Positions 1 to 8,409 of a stretch of DNA of 64,000 bases are shown here, in pieces (the first letter of the stretch is position 1; the number at the start of each line of letters is the position of its first letter). The notes beneath the pieces were generated by a model. It was not told the origin of the DNA. It was given only the letters and a program-made list of their open reading frames with translations, and searched no databases. Origin of the DNA: Bradyrhizobium sp. NDS-1 (lineage in GTDB: Bacteria; Pseudomonadota; Alphaproteobacteria; Rhizobiales; Xanthobacteraceae); contig NZ_CP136628.1 in assembly GCF_032918005.1 (NCBI RefSeq), positions 5,875,501 through 5,939,500 of the forward strand. The letters run 5' to 3'. The position numbers and the translations under genes are program-made.

Positions 1-716
1 TGCTTCGCGTCCGCTCCGACGCTTCCGAACTCACCGGCATCCTCAACGGCATCGACGAGAGCTGGGACCCGCGCTCCTGCGCCCAGCTTGCCCAGCAGTT
101 CGGCGCCGGCGACTGGATCGGCAAGAAGGCCAATGCGGATTACGTCCGCAAGCAGTTCGGCCTCGCGGTGTCGCGTGGGCCGATGTTCGGCATCGTCGCC
201 CGCCTCGTACATCAGAAGGGCATCGACCTCGTGCTGTCGGCCGCCGACGAGATCGTCGATGCCGGCGGACAGATCGTCGTGACGGGCTCGGGTGAGCCGG
301 CGCTCGAGCAGGCCCTGATCGACGCCCATCGCCGCCGCCCTGACGCCATCGGCGTGGTGATCGGCTTCAACGACGCCCAGGCGCGCCGCATCTTCGCCGG
401 CAGCGACTTCACGCTGATGCCCTCGCGCTTCGAGCCGTGCGGCCTCAGCCAGATGTACGCCCAGCGCTTCGGCTCGCTGCCGATCGGCCACCAGACCGGC
501 GGCCTCGCCGAGACCATTACCGACGGCGAGACCGGCTTCCTGTTCTCGAAACCCTCGCGCGAGTCTTTCCTGGGCGGCGTCCGCCGCGCCTTCTCGGCTT
601 TCGTGGCGCAAGACCAGCTCGACACCATGCGCCGCAGCGCCATGGGACGCTCGTTCTCCTGGAGCATCTCCGCCGGCAGCTACAGCGCGCTGTATCGGAA
701 GCTGGCGTCCGTGTGA
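1..716 (+). CDS. glgA: Glycogen synthase, C-terminal part (5' end outside window)
   Basis: ADP-glucose-dependent glycogen synthase (GT5), which extends alpha-1,4-glucan chains in the cytoplasm. Only the last ~237 codons are present; the frame is open from base 3 and enters from the left edge. The start of the GT-B C-terminal domain is visible (GIVARLVHQKG), followed by the acceptor/ADP-glucose signature RFEPCGLSQMYAQRFG with the conserved catalytic glutamate, then the TGGL loop. The protein ends normally at a TGA. The fragment is collinear with GlgA and shows no frameshift. The preceding genes of a glg operon are not in the window, and nothing downstream on the same strand continues the unit. 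Confidence 0.95.
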   Translation, partial: LRVRSDASELTGILNGIDESWDPRSCAQLAQQFGAGDWIGKKANADYVRKQFGLAVSRGPMFGIVARLVHQKGIDLVLSAADEIVDAGGQIVVTGSGEPALEQALIDAHRRRPDAIGVVIGFNDAQARRIFAGSDFTLMPSRFEPCGLSQMYAQRFGSLPIGHQTGGLAETITDGETGFLFSKPSRESFLGGVRRAFSAFVAQDQLDTMRRSAMGRSFSWSISAGSYSALYRKLASV

Positions 717-777
717 GACGCGACGGCGCTTCCACGGCCTCCGTTAATACGAGCCCCACCCCAACACCGTTTAGCCC

Positions 778-796
778 GAGAGCTTCACAAGCTCTC
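778..796. terminator. Hairpin between convergent glgA and MpaB-type gene
   Basis: GAGAGCTT and AAGCTCTC form an 8-bp stem around a CAC loop, in the gap between two convergent genes. There is no T tract on either side, so intrinsic termination is uncertain. Confidence 0.25.
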
Positions 797-832
797 AGGA
801 TGACGGGGCTAGTCTAGAAGCAGCGGAGATCC

Positions 833-1783
833 TCACCCCTTCCCGCGCACCTCCATCTGCGGCCGACCGATCCAGGCGCGGTTCAGGCAGCGGATCATCC
901 AGTCGGGCTTCGGCTCGCCCCGCAAGCGCGCCTGCGCTTCCTGATAGGGGCCGACATAGCGCAGCCGGTTCGGCAGTCTTGGATAGACGCGCCGGATCCA
1001 TCTCACCGCACGGTCAGCAGATCTGGTGTCGCGCTCGTCGAGCACAAACCCGAAGCCCGCACGCAACCGCTCCGGCAACATCCTCGCCGTGAGCGCGCGA
1101 TACCAGCGCGGCGGCCGCAACCATGGACGCGCACCGCCAAAGATCTGCGTCGCGATCTCGCGTGCCGCCGGGCTCACGGTCAGCGTCTCCGATTGCACCA
1201 TCCCCGCGGTGTAGGCTGTAAAGCCCGACCAGTCCGCCGGCAGGTCGTCCGCCGTCAATCCGAACAAGGCGCCGAACAGCCGGCTCTCGGTCCAGTAGCG
1301 CTCGCGCTCCTCCGCCGAGAGAGGTGGCAGCACCAGGTCGTGCGCCATGAGCGCGGACTCAACCAGCGTCGCGTACACCCACCGCAGCGACGGGATGTCG
1401 TTGGCACAATAGCGCGAGCCTGCCGCGAAGGGACCGACCGTCTCGGGCATCTCGCCGACGATCACGCCGTGGCGCCGATGCAATTGCCGAGACGACAGCA
1501 AGGCCCGGTCGAGCGAGCCGAACACCATGGCAAAGACGATGTCGAAGGTGCGATGGAAGCGGCCGATCGGGTCGGCCAAGGTGCGGGAATGCTCGGCGAT
1601 GGCGGCGGCGACCCAGGGATGCGCCAGTTGCAGCAACAGCGCGCGTCCTGCGCCGAGAAAGATGACGGCCTCCCGGTCGATCCGCCAGGTCACCGTGTCA
1701 GGACCGAACACACCGGCAACCGGTCCCGCCGCGTCGGCGCGGACCCGATCGAGTGTTGCTTCGAGATCCTTCTCAGCGACCAA
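833..1783 (-). CDS. MpaB/DUF2236-type oxygenase-like protein
   Basis: A 316-residue protein of the DUF2236 / MpaB / rubber-oxygenase catalytic-domain family. Some members of this family bind b-type heme and oxidise hydrophobic substrates; the substrate here is unknown. Family-like features are the N-terminal segment LLQLAHPWVAAAIAEHS with a conserved histidine and the GRFHRTF motif about 30 residues later. No signal peptide is evident. The start is a TTG, supported by GAGG seven bases upstream; no ATG fits better. It is convergent with glgA and 91 bp downstream of the patatin gene on the same strand, so it could share that transcript. Family assignment is fairly secure, the activity is not. 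Confidence 0.75.
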   Translation of the reverse strand: MVAEKDLEATLDRVRADAAGPVAGVFGPDTVTWRIDREAVIFLGAGRALLLQLAHPWVAAAIAEHSRTLADPIGRFHRTFDIVFAMVFGSLDRALLSSRQLHRRHGVIVGEMPETVGPFAAGSRYCANDIPSLRWVYATLVESALMAHDLVLPPLSAEERERYWTESRLFGALFGLTADDLPADWSGFTAYTAGMVQSETLTVSPAAREIATQIFGGARPWLRPPRWYRALTARMLPERLRAGFGFVLDERDTRSADRAVRWIRRVYPRLPNRLRYVGPYQEAQARLRGEPKPDWMIRCLNRAWIGRPQMEVRGKG

Positions 1784-1874
1784 GTGCAGGCCTCGTGACG
1801 AAGAGACGGCAACAGTAACCCAGACGGCGCCCTCGGGAAATCGTCATCGCTCAAGACAATGAGCGACGAGGCCT

Positions 1875-3023
1875 TCACTCCGCCGCAATCGGCAGCACGT
1901 CCATGTGCTCGTGCAGCACCACCCCCGCGAGCGGATCGAATTCGCCGATCCACGGTTTGCGTTCGAGCACGGACCTCGTGTGAGCATAGCCGGCGTCCCA
2001 GCGCCGCATGATGCCGGACGGGCTGAAGTCGATGTCCTTGGTATGGGTCTCACGGTCGAGCTGCGGCGCCAGCAGCCGCACGACATGCATCCTGGTCGGG
2101 CAGCCGTAGCCGACCAATTCCTTTACCGCGGGGTCGCGGCGCTCGCTCTCGGAGAGACGCGCGGCGAGCTGGTTGATGACGTGGCGCAGTCGGTGGGCCT
2201 GCTGCTGGCGGGCAATCTGGCTCGCGATGCGGCTGGAGTACTGCACGTCCTTGTGCCGGTTCAGCACCTCCGCCATCGTCGTCGGCTCGGCGCCGACGGG
2301 ATTCCACAGGTGCACAGCGAAGATCAGCGAGTTCTTGCGCGGATTATCGTCGAACACAGCCTCCGTCGGCGTGTTCGAGAGAATGCCGCCATCCCAGTAA
2401 AGCTCGCCGTTGATGCGCACCGCCGGAAACGCCGGAGGCAACGCGCCCGAGGCCATGACATGCTTCACGGTCAGTTCGCCGTCGCGGCTGTCGAAATAGC
2501 GCATCTGGCTGCTGCGGACATGTGCCGCGCCGACCGTCAGCCGCGGTGAACAGCGATTGACCAGGCTGAAATCGACCAGCTCCAGCAGCGTCTTCTCCAA
2601 CGGCGCGGTTGAATAGAAGCCGGCGTGATCCGCTCCCAGCGGATAGGAATCCCCCGCATGCGCAAGCGCGTTGGGACGAAAAAAACCGGGAATGCCGTGG
2701 GTGACGGTCGACCAATAGGCCAGCTTCTCGTTGAAGCCGGGAAAGGCGGTTCGCAGATTCCAGACCGGGTTCTGCTCCATCCGCTTCCAGAATTCCTTCA
2801 AATGGGCCAGCCGCTGGCCGGGCTCGTTGCCCGCGATCAGGCTCGCGTTGATCGCGCCGATCGAGGTGCCGATGATCCAGTCCGGCTCGATCCCGGCCTC
2901 ATGCAGCGCCTGGTACACCCCAGCCTGGTAGGACCCGAGCGCACCGCCGCCCTGGAGCACCAGCACGACCTGCCCCGGCAGTGTTGCACCCTTGCTCTGC
3001 GGGTTGTCCTGCATGCCGTTCAT
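1875..3023 (-). CDS. Patatin-like phospholipase family protein
   Basis: A 382-residue patatin-fold serine hydrolase. It shows the oxyanion-hole motif GGGALGSYQAG, the nucleophile elbow GTSIG and the Asp of the Ser-Asp dyad in DGG (YWDGGILSNTP). The C-terminal extension is typical of the DUF3734 patatin group. The frame is open 58 codons further upstream, but the ATG at 3023 has a clear AGGAG six bases away, and the longer version would overlap bdhA. It follows bdhA by 64 bp on the same strand. Patatin-fold proteins next to 3-hydroxybutyrate dehydrogenase suggest a role in polyhydroxybutyrate or lipid turnover; that is inference from context. Confidence 0.85.
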   Translation of the reverse strand: MNGMQDNPQSKGATLPGQVVLVLQGGGALGSYQAGVYQALHEAGIEPDWIIGTSIGAINASLIAGNEPGQRLAHLKEFWKRMEQNPVWNLRTAFPGFNEKLAYWSTVTHGIPGFFRPNALAHAGDSYPLGADHAGFYSTAPLEKTLLELVDFSLVNRCSPRLTVGAAHVRSSQMRYFDSRDGELTVKHVMASGALPPAFPAVRINGELYWDGGILSNTPTEAVFDDNPRKNSLIFAVHLWNPVGAEPTTMAEVLNRHKDVQYSSRIASQIARQQQAHRLRHVINQLAARLSESERRDPAVKELVGYGCPTRMHVVRLLAPQLDRETHTKDIDFSPSGIMRRWDAGYAHTRSVLERKPWIGEFDPLAGVVLHEHMDVLPIAAE

Positions 3024-3087
3024 GTCTTGCTCCTGGTCAGCTTGCACCGATCGAATTCGTCGCTGCAGCTTGTTGCGCCGGCCCATG

Positions 3088-3912
3088 TCAATGCGCGGTC
3101 CAGCCGCCATCGACCGGCAGCGCGATGCCAGTAATCGAAGCGGCCGCGTCCGTCGACAGGAACACCGTGAGTGCGCCGAGCTCACCGACCGTGGCAAAGC
3201 GCTTGTTCGGCTGCTGCGCGAGCAGCACGTCGCGGATGACCTGATCGCGGGAAATGCCGTGCGCCTTGGCTTGCCCGTCGATCTGCGCTTCCACCAGCGG
3301 CGTAGAGACGTAGCCCGGACAGACCGCGTTGCAGGTGATCCCCTCCTCCGCAGTCTCCAGCGCCGTGACTTTGGTCAGACCGACGATACCGTGCTTGGCG
3401 GCGACATAGGCCGCCTTGAACGGCGAGCCGACCAGGCCGTGCGCCGAGGCAATGTTGATGATCCGGCCAAAACCGTTCTGGCGCATCGCCGGCAGCGCGA
3501 GCCGCGTCGTGTGGAAGGCCGAGGTCAAGTTGATCGCAAGGATCTGGTCCCATTTCTCGATCGGAAACTGCTCGAGCGGCGCGACATGCTGGATACCGGC
3601 GTTGTTGACGAGAATGTCGAGCCGACTCGATTGGGCGATGGTGGCCGCGATCATCTCGGCAATGGACTTCGGCCTCGTCATGTCGGCCGGAGAGTAACTC
3701 GCCTTGACGCCGAACTCGGCGGCGATCTGCTCGCGCGCCCGCCCGATCTCGCTGGCGACGCCGAGGCCGTTCAGAACGACATCGGCGCCGGCCGCAGCCA
3801 AGGCGCGTGCGATGCCGAGACCGATGCCGCTGGTGGAGCCCGTGACCAGCGCCACCTTGCCGGCGAGTACGCGTGAAGGCTGAGATATCTGCGGCTTCAG
3901 CGGTATATTCAT
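3088..3912 (-). CDS. bdhA: 3-hydroxybutyrate dehydrogenase (SDR family)
   Basis: A 274-residue classical short-chain dehydrogenase that probably interconverts (R)-3-hydroxybutyrate and acetoacetate with NAD, a step in polyhydroxybutyrate mobilisation. Seen: nucleotide-binding motif TGSTSGIG near residue 26, NNAG, catalytic Ser in NIASAHG, YVAAK (YxxxK), and a C-terminal segment ending in PVDGGWTAH, which is characteristic of bacterial 3-hydroxybutyrate dehydrogenases. The N-terminus is about 14 residues longer than the shortest homologues; the ATG used has GGAG eight bases upstream. It is divergent from a LysR gene, suggesting local control, and is followed by the patatin gene. Confidence 0.88.
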   Translation of the reverse strand: MNIPLKPQISQPSRVLAGKVALVTGSTSGIGLGIARALAAAGADVVLNGLGVASEIGRAREQIAAEFGVKASYSPADMTRPKSIAEMIAATIAQSSRLDILVNNAGIQHVAPLEQFPIEKWDQILAINLTSAFHTTRLALPAMRQNGFGRIINIASAHGLVGSPFKAAYVAAKHGIVGLTKVTALETAEEGITCNAVCPGYVSTPLVEAQIDGQAKAHGISRDQVIRDVLLAQQPNKRFATVGELGALTVFLSTDAAASITGIALPVDGGWTAH

Positions 3913-4028
3913 GGCATGGGCTCCGTTGGCGACGACTGGGCTTCCAGCTTTCGCAGAACCCTGGAGGATCGCCGGCGCAAACGGAAATACTGGCTGGCTT
4001 CCGACTCCATACGTCCGCGCTATCGCGG

Positions 4029-4047
4029 GCGGGATGTCATTTCCCGC
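4029..4047. promoter_or_regulatory. Inverted repeat, candidate LysR operator
   Basis: GCGGGA-N7-TCCCGC, a perfect 6-bp inverted repeat in the 179-bp divergent region between bdhA and the LysR gene, 45 bp before the LysR start codon. Size and position suit a LysR-type recognition site, although the T-N11-A rule is not strictly obeyed. An adjacent CCGCG-CTAT-CGCGG palindrome lies just upstream. Confidence 0.35.
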
Positions 4048-4091
4048 TCCGATCGGTTAGATTTGCGGCCGATCTTGCTGGGAGCCGATCC

Positions 4092-4973
4092 ATGGAAATG
4101 CACCAGGTCCGCTATTTCCTCGCGGTGGCGCAGCTGCTGAATTTCACGCGCGCGGCAGAGGAGTGCAACGTCACGCAGCCTTCGCTGACGCGCGCGATCA
4201 AGCAACTCGAGGCCGAGCTTGGCGGCGATCTGTTTCGCCGCGAGCGGCCGGCGGCGCAACTGACCGAGCTCGGCCAGCGCATGCATCCGCTCCTGAAGCA
4301 GTGTTTTGACGCCGCCGCCGGTGCGCGCTCGCTCGCCTCCTCGTTCAAGAGCGGCGAGGTCGGCGCGCTGCGCATTGCCTTGACGCATTCGATCGACCTC
4401 GCGCTGCTCATTCCCCATCTCGATCAGATCAAGCGGCAATTCAACCGGCTCGAATTCCGCTTCCTGCGCGGCTCGAATCGGGAGGTCGGCGACTTCCTCA
4501 AAAAGGGGGAAGCGGAGCTCGGCATCGCCGCCGAGATCGACGAGACCTGGGACCGGCTCGACGTCTGGCCGCTGTTCACCGAGAGCTTCGAGCTCGTGGT
4601 CGGTGACGGACATCGGCTGGCCGGCCGCAACAGCATCGAACTGGACGATCTGCGCTCGGAGCAACTGCTGAGCCGGACCTTCTGCGAGCACTCGCGACGC
4701 ATCGCGGCGAGCCTGCGCGAGCACGGCATCGAGCATGGACACGAGATTTCAAGCGAGCGCGATCTGATCGAGCTCGTCGAGGCCGACATCGGCGTCGCCA
4801 TGGTGCCGCACACTTCTCCCCTGCCGGAGAAGCTGACGCGAACCGCCGTCGCCGGGCTGGACGCCCGCCGCACAGTCAGCCTTTACGGGGTGGCCGGCCG
4901 GCAGCGCACGGCGGTCGCCAATGCCGTGATGCGTATGCTGCGCGGCGCAGACTGGCGCGAGATCGCGGGGTAG
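4092..4973 (+). CDS. LysR-family transcriptional regulator
   Basis: A 293-residue LysR regulator. It has an N-terminal winged helix-turn-helix (residues 1-60; FTRAAEECNVTQPSLTRAIKQLE) followed by a periplasmic-binding-protein-like effector domain from about residue 90. The open frame extends 73 codons upstream, but the ATG at 4092 has GGGAG seven bases before it and gives the family's normal N-terminus. It is divergent from bdhA and the patatin gene, its likeliest targets, and probably autoregulated. The effector cannot be read from the sequence; the effector domain resembles the CatR/OxyR-like branch generally. Confidence 0.9.
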   Translation: MEMHQVRYFLAVAQLLNFTRAAEECNVTQPSLTRAIKQLEAELGGDLFRRERPAAQLTELGQRMHPLLKQCFDAAAGARSLASSFKSGEVGALRIALTHSIDLALLIPHLDQIKRQFNRLEFRFLRGSNREVGDFLKKGEAELGIAAEIDETWDRLDVWPLFTESFELVVGDGHRLAGRNSIELDDLRSEQLLSRTFCEHSRRIAASLREHGIEHGHEISSERDLIELVEADIGVAMVPHTSPLPEKLTRTAVAGLDARRTVSLYGVAGRQRTAVANAVMRMLRGADWREIAG

Positions 4974-5000
4974 CGGGGGCGAATGACGGCGCGCTTCTTC

Positions 5001-5123
5001 CTTCTCCCCTTGTGGGAGAAGGTGGCGCGAAGCGCCGGATGAGGGGTTCTATCCGCGTAGTCGACGCAAAAGACTCACGCGCGGAGAGAACCCCTCACCC
5101 GTCTCGCACAAAGGGGAGAGGGA
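5001..5123. repeat. Intergenic palindromic repeat, family A copy 1
   Basis: A ~123-bp imperfect palindrome whose arms are CTTCTCCCCTTGTGGGAGAA and a right arm ending in AAAGGGGAGAGGG. The left arm continues into GTGGCGCGAAGCGCCGGATG and then GAGGGG. The same module recurs at 28754-28896 (inverted), 30881-31030 (same orientation) and, diverged, at 45758-45873. It lies between convergent genes. Confidence 0.85.
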
Positions 5124-5152
5124 AAGAACACGCCGCTATCAAAATTCCAGAC

Positions 5153-5869
5153 CTAGCTCTCCCTGCTCGCATCCTCCAACGCCGCGAGCAGATCATCGAT
5201 CTCCATGCGTTTGCGGAAATCGGGGTCGACGAAGCGGGCTTTGACGATCCCGTCGCGGCCGACCACGAACACGGCCGGGATCGGCAGTATCCAGCCGTCA
5301 TTGCCGTGGAATTTCGCCATGTCCTGATAGGACAACAGGTCCTGGATCTCGGCGCCAAGCCAGATCGCGAGATTGAGGGACAGCGCATAGCCGTTGTCGA
5401 GATCGGTCAGGACCGGAAACGGCGCGCCGGATTCGGCTTTGAGCTGCCTCGTGTATTCCTGCGTCTCCGGCATGACCGCAACGATCTGCGCCCCGGCGGC
5501 CTTGATACGATCGAGCGCCTGGACCACGGCGCGGACATTGAGCCGGCAATAGGGACACCAATGGCCGCGGAAGAACATGACGGCCAGCGGGCCGCGCTCC
5601 AGCAACGAAGGCAACGTGACGAGACGCCCGCCCTCGTCCGGCAGCATGAACGGCGGCATCGCATCGCCCGGGCGCGGCGCGGCTTCGCCACCGCCGTTCC
5701 CGCCCAGTCTCGCCACGAGGCGATCGACGGCCTCGCCATAGGCCGGAAAGACCGTACGGCTGGCATCGGCATAGGCGCGGAGCTGTTCGTTCAGCGTGCC
5801 CTCCATGTCGCGGCAGCGCTGGAAGGCAAGTCTGAGCTGTTCGGCATCGGCTGGCGAGAGGAATGTCAT
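5153..5869 (-). CDS. Peroxiredoxin-like (AhpC/TSA) thioredoxin-fold protein
   Basis: A 238-residue cytoplasmic thioredoxin-fold protein of the AhpC/TSA type. It has a helical N-terminal part (residues 1-65) and a redox motif WCPYC (Cys105 and Cys108) in the typical FFRGHWCPYCRLN setting. This implies a dithiol peroxidase or disulfide reductase acting on peroxides. The ATG at 5869 is preferred over the one five codons upstream because it has GGAG six bases before it. No signal peptide is seen. It follows a small secreted protein on the same strand with a 76-bp gap and ends next to repeat A1. Confidence 0.8.
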   Translation of the reverse strand: MTFLSPADAEQLRLAFQRCRDMEGTLNEQLRAYADASRTVFPAYGEAVDRLVARLGGNGGGEAAPRPGDAMPPFMLPDEGGRLVTLPSLLERGPLAVMFFRGHWCPYCRLNVRAVVQALDRIKAAGAQIVAVMPETQEYTRQLKAESGAPFPVLTDLDNGYALSLNLAIWLGAEIQDLLSYQDMAKFHGNDGWILPIPAVFVVGRDGIVKARFVDPDFRKRMEIDDLLAALEDASRES

Positions 5870-5945
5870 CTTCTGCTCCGGCATGGGCGAATATTAGTTT
5901 CCCGGCTGGGCCGCCCGCAAGGGCGGCATGGATGCCAGGATCGGT

Positions 5946-6230
5946 TCAGTTGACGTAGAAATTGCCGGTCGGATCGAGCCGTCCCGAGGTGGAGTACAGC
6001 GATCCGTTGTTCATGAAGAAAACGGTGTTGTCGGGCACCTTCCTAGCGTTCTTCATCATCGCCTCGTGACTCTTCCCGGCCGAGGCCATGGCCATCGCCG
6101 ACATCTTGCCGGGTCCGCCATAGACGTAGGCCGTGCCAGCCTTGAGGTCCCAGGCGACCTCCGAGAAGGCCGCAGTGGCGATGACCGCAAACGCAGCGGT
6201 GAAAATCAGGGCCTTGGACACTCTCGTCAC
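5946..6230 (-). CDS. Small secreted protein of unknown function
   Basis: A 94-residue protein with an N-terminal signal peptide (positive start TRVSK, hydrophobic stretch, likely cleavage after about residue 24). The mature part is rich in Gly, Ser and Met and ends NFYVN. The start is taken as GTG at 6230 because GGAGG lies eight bases upstream; a longer frame begins at 6281 but lacks a ribosome-binding site. I do not recognise a domain. It is divergent from the secreted cupin gene across a 240-bp region that contains a perfect hairpin/operator-like palindrome. Confidence 0.6.
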   Translation of the reverse strand: MTRVSKALIFTAAFAVIATAAFSEVAWDLKAGTAYVYGGPGKMSAMAMASAGKSHEAMMKNARKVPDNTVFFMNNGSLYSTSGRLDPTGNFYVN

Positions 6231-6347
6231 GACATGCTCCTCCGGATCGACGCGAACGCCCGCCAATCGGGCGCTTGCCATCGGACGCCGAAAGCTGCGG
6301 AAGCGGAAATGCCGATACCCAATCGGTTCGATAGCGGGCGCGTATCG

Positions 6348-6376
6348 CGCTGCGATAGCGCCGGGCTATCGCAGCG
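6348..6376. promoter_or_regulatory. Perfect 12-bp inverted repeat in a divergent promoter region
   Basis: CGCTGCGATAGC and GCTATCGCAGCG are perfectly complementary around GCCGG. The element sits between the divergent small secreted protein and the cupin gene, with further partial copies of CGATAGCG just upstream. It could be an operator or an mRNA hairpin; no T tract follows. Confidence 0.4.
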
Positions 6377-6470
6377 AGAGCGAAAGGGCATTTCAGAACG
6401 AGCGTTGTTTCAAACAAGGTCCTGACACAGCCGGTGACCACCGCGGTCGCGGCCAACATAGGAGACTCTC

Positions 6471-6953
6471 ATGTTCAAGCATCGCACATTGCTCCGCGCG
6501 GTCTGGCCGGGCCTCGCGGTCTTCGCCGCGCTTACGCTCTCGGCGCAGCCAGTCGTTGCCGGCGAGTGCCCGGCCGGCAAGATCAAGCCGAACGCCCAGC
6601 AGATGGTCGACTACAAGCCCGTCGGCGTGACCGATGTTACGCTCGGTGCGATCGACCTCGGCAAGCAGCCGGCCCGTATCGAGGGCCGCGAGCTGCGCTT
6701 CCGCAAGCTGACCATCGAGCCCGGCGGCATCGTGCCCTGGCACAGCCATGACGACCGTCCCGCGCTGATCTTCGTGCAGCAGGGCGAGATCGTCGAATAC
6801 GCCTCCAACTGCGTCGATCCGATCTTGCACAAGGCCGGCGACATTCGTCCCGAAGTTCACGGCACCTCGCATTGGTGGAAGAACCTCGGCAAGGACACTG
6901 TCATTCTCTATGTCGGCGACGTCCGCAAGGATCCCAACGACCACCACATGTAA
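6471..6953 (+). CDS. Secreted cupin-domain protein
   Basis: A 160-residue protein with a signal peptide (residues 1-30, ending VVAGE) and a single cupin beta-barrel. Cupin motif 1 is seen as PGGIVPWHSHDDRPALIFVQQGE, carrying the His-x-His metal ligands and a glutamate; motif 2 contains HGTSHWWKN. The metal site looks intact, so it may be an enzyme or a binding protein in the periplasm. The start has GGAG seven bases upstream. The MFS transporter follows 89 bp downstream on the same strand, which suggests co-expression. Substrate unknown. Confidence 0.8.
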   Translation: MFKHRTLLRAVWPGLAVFAALTLSAQPVVAGECPAGKIKPNAQQMVDYKPVGVTDVTLGAIDLGKQPARIEGRELRFRKLTIEPGGIVPWHSHDDRPALIFVQQGEIVEYASNCVDPILHKAGDIRPEVHGTSHWWKNLGKDTVILYVGDVRKDPNDHHM

Positions 6954-7042
6954 CGGGTGCACCCAGCCCCAGCGCACTCGTTACGAGATGTGGCGCCCGG
7001 GACTCCCCACCCCGGGCGCCGCATTCCCACAGGACAATCGCC

Positions 7043-8245
7043 ATGACCGATCTTTCCGCGCCGATCAAACCGGCCGCAACGACGATGGAGGCGCACGCGC
7101 CGGGTCTGGCGCTCCGCTCGCTCGTGATCGGCCTTACCGCATTCCTGACCGTGGTCGACCTCTTCGCAACGCAGGCGATCCTGCCCTCGCTGACGCGGCA
7201 CTACGGCGTCACGCCCGCGGCGATGGGGTTTGCCGTCAACGCCAGCACCTTCGGCATGGCCATTGCCAGCGTCATCGTCGGTCTTTTCAGCCCGAACATC
7301 GACCGGCGGACCGGGATCCTGCTCAGCCTGACGCTGCTGGCGATCCCGACCAGCCTGCTGGCCTCGGCGCCGAACCTTGCCGTCTTCACCGCCCTGCGCG
7401 TCGCGCAGGGTCTGTGCATGGCGTCCGCCTTCGCGTTGACGCTGGCTCATCTCGGCGAGCAATGCAGCGCGATGGACGCCGGCGGCGCCTTCGCGGCCTA
7501 CATCACCGGAAACGTCGCGAGCAACCTCGTCGGCCGGCTGATCTCGGCGGCGGTCGCCGATGGGCTCGGCCTCGCCTGGAATTTCTATTTCTTCGCGGCC
7601 CTCAATCTGGCGGGCGCGGCGCTGGTTTACTTCACGATCAAGCACGTGCCGCCGATGCAGGCGGCGGCGCCGGCGAAATCTCCGCTGGCGGCCATGATCG
7701 CGCATTGGCGTGATCCGCGATTGCGCGCGGCCTTCGGCATCGGCTTCTGCATCCTGTTCGCCTTCATCGGCACCTTCACCTTCGTCAATTTCGTTCTGGT
7801 CCGGCCGCCGCTGACACTGGGGATGATGGATCTGGGCCTCGTCTATTTCGTCTTCCTTCCATCGGTCGTCACGACGCTTCTGGCCGGCAAGGTGGCATCA
7901 AAGCTCGGAACGCGTCCGACGATCTGGGGCGCGCTCGCAGTTGCCGGGCTGGGCCTGCCCTTGATGCTGATGCCGCATCTGAGCGAAGTCCTCGCCGGCA
8001 TGGTTCTGGTCGGCGTCGGCACCTTCTTCGCGCAGGCCGCTGCCACCGGCTTCGTCGGACAGGCGGCGACCGACAACCGCGGCATCGCCAGCGGGACCTA
8101 TCTTGCGTGCTATTTTGGCGGCGGGCTGGTCGGCACGGCCGTGCTCGGTCGTCTGTTCGACGCCTTCGGCTGGCGTGCATGTGTCGCCGGGGTCGGCATG
8201 GCGCTTGCGGCCGCGGCCATGCTCACCTTCGCCCTGAGGCGCTAA
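7043..8245 (+). CDS. MFS transporter (drug/metabolite exporter type)
   Basis: A 400-residue major facilitator with about twelve membrane segments. Features include VVDLFATQAILPSL in the first helix (motif D1-like), an MFS loop motif around GLFSPNIDRRTG, and AQGLCMASAFALTLAH. It is probably a proton-coupled exporter. The ATG at 7043 is used (AGGACAA upstream); the open frame upstream overlaps the cupin gene and is not coding. Its stop overlaps, tail to tail by three bases, the stop codon of fixS on the other strand, so no terminator separates the two units. Confidence 0.85.
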   Translation: MTDLSAPIKPAATTMEAHAPGLALRSLVIGLTAFLTVVDLFATQAILPSLTRHYGVTPAAMGFAVNASTFGMAIASVIVGLFSPNIDRRTGILLSLTLLAIPTSLLASAPNLAVFTALRVAQGLCMASAFALTLAHLGEQCSAMDAGGAFAAYITGNVASNLVGRLISAAVADGLGLAWNFYFFAALNLAGAALVYFTIKHVPPMQAAAPAKSPLAAMIAHWRDPRLRAAFGIGFCILFAFIGTFTFVNFVLVRPPLTLGMMDLGLVYFVFLPSVVTTLLAGKVASKLGTRPTIWGALAVAGLGLPLMLMPHLSEVLAGMVLVGVGTFFAQAAATGFVGQAATDNRGIASGTYLACYFGGGLVGTAVLGRLFDAFGWRACVAGVGMALAAAAMLTFALRR

Positions 8246-8409
8246 CGCTTGGCCGGCGCTTCCTGCGGTGGCTCGTCGTCGGCGATGGCGCGCCAGGCGG
8301 CGCCGTCGAGATCGTCGTACTGGCCGCTTCTGAGCGACCACAGGAAGGCGACGAGACCGGCACCTCCGAGCATCAGCGCCAGTGGAACGAGGATGACCAG
8401 GATTTCCAT
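8242..8409 (-). CDS. fixS: cbb3 oxidase maturation protein FixS/CcoS
   Basis: A 55-residue single-span membrane protein needed for cofactor insertion into cbb3 oxidase. Residues 3-25 form the membrane helix, followed by the family signature FLWSLRSGQYDDLDGAAWR and a short charged tail. Its ATG shares one base with the TGA of fixI (TGATG), so the two are translationally coupled. It is the last gene of fixGHIS and its stop codon overlaps that of the convergent MFS gene. Confidence 0.95.
   Translation of the reverse strand: MEILVILVPLALMLGGAGLVAFLWSLRSGQYDDLDGAAWRAIADDEPPQEAPAKR

Noticed and set aside
6412..6424. TTGTTTCAAACAA as a FixK box before the cupin gene
   Set aside because: Palindromic, but the half-sites are one base too close (TTG-N7-CAA instead of TTG-N8-CAA).
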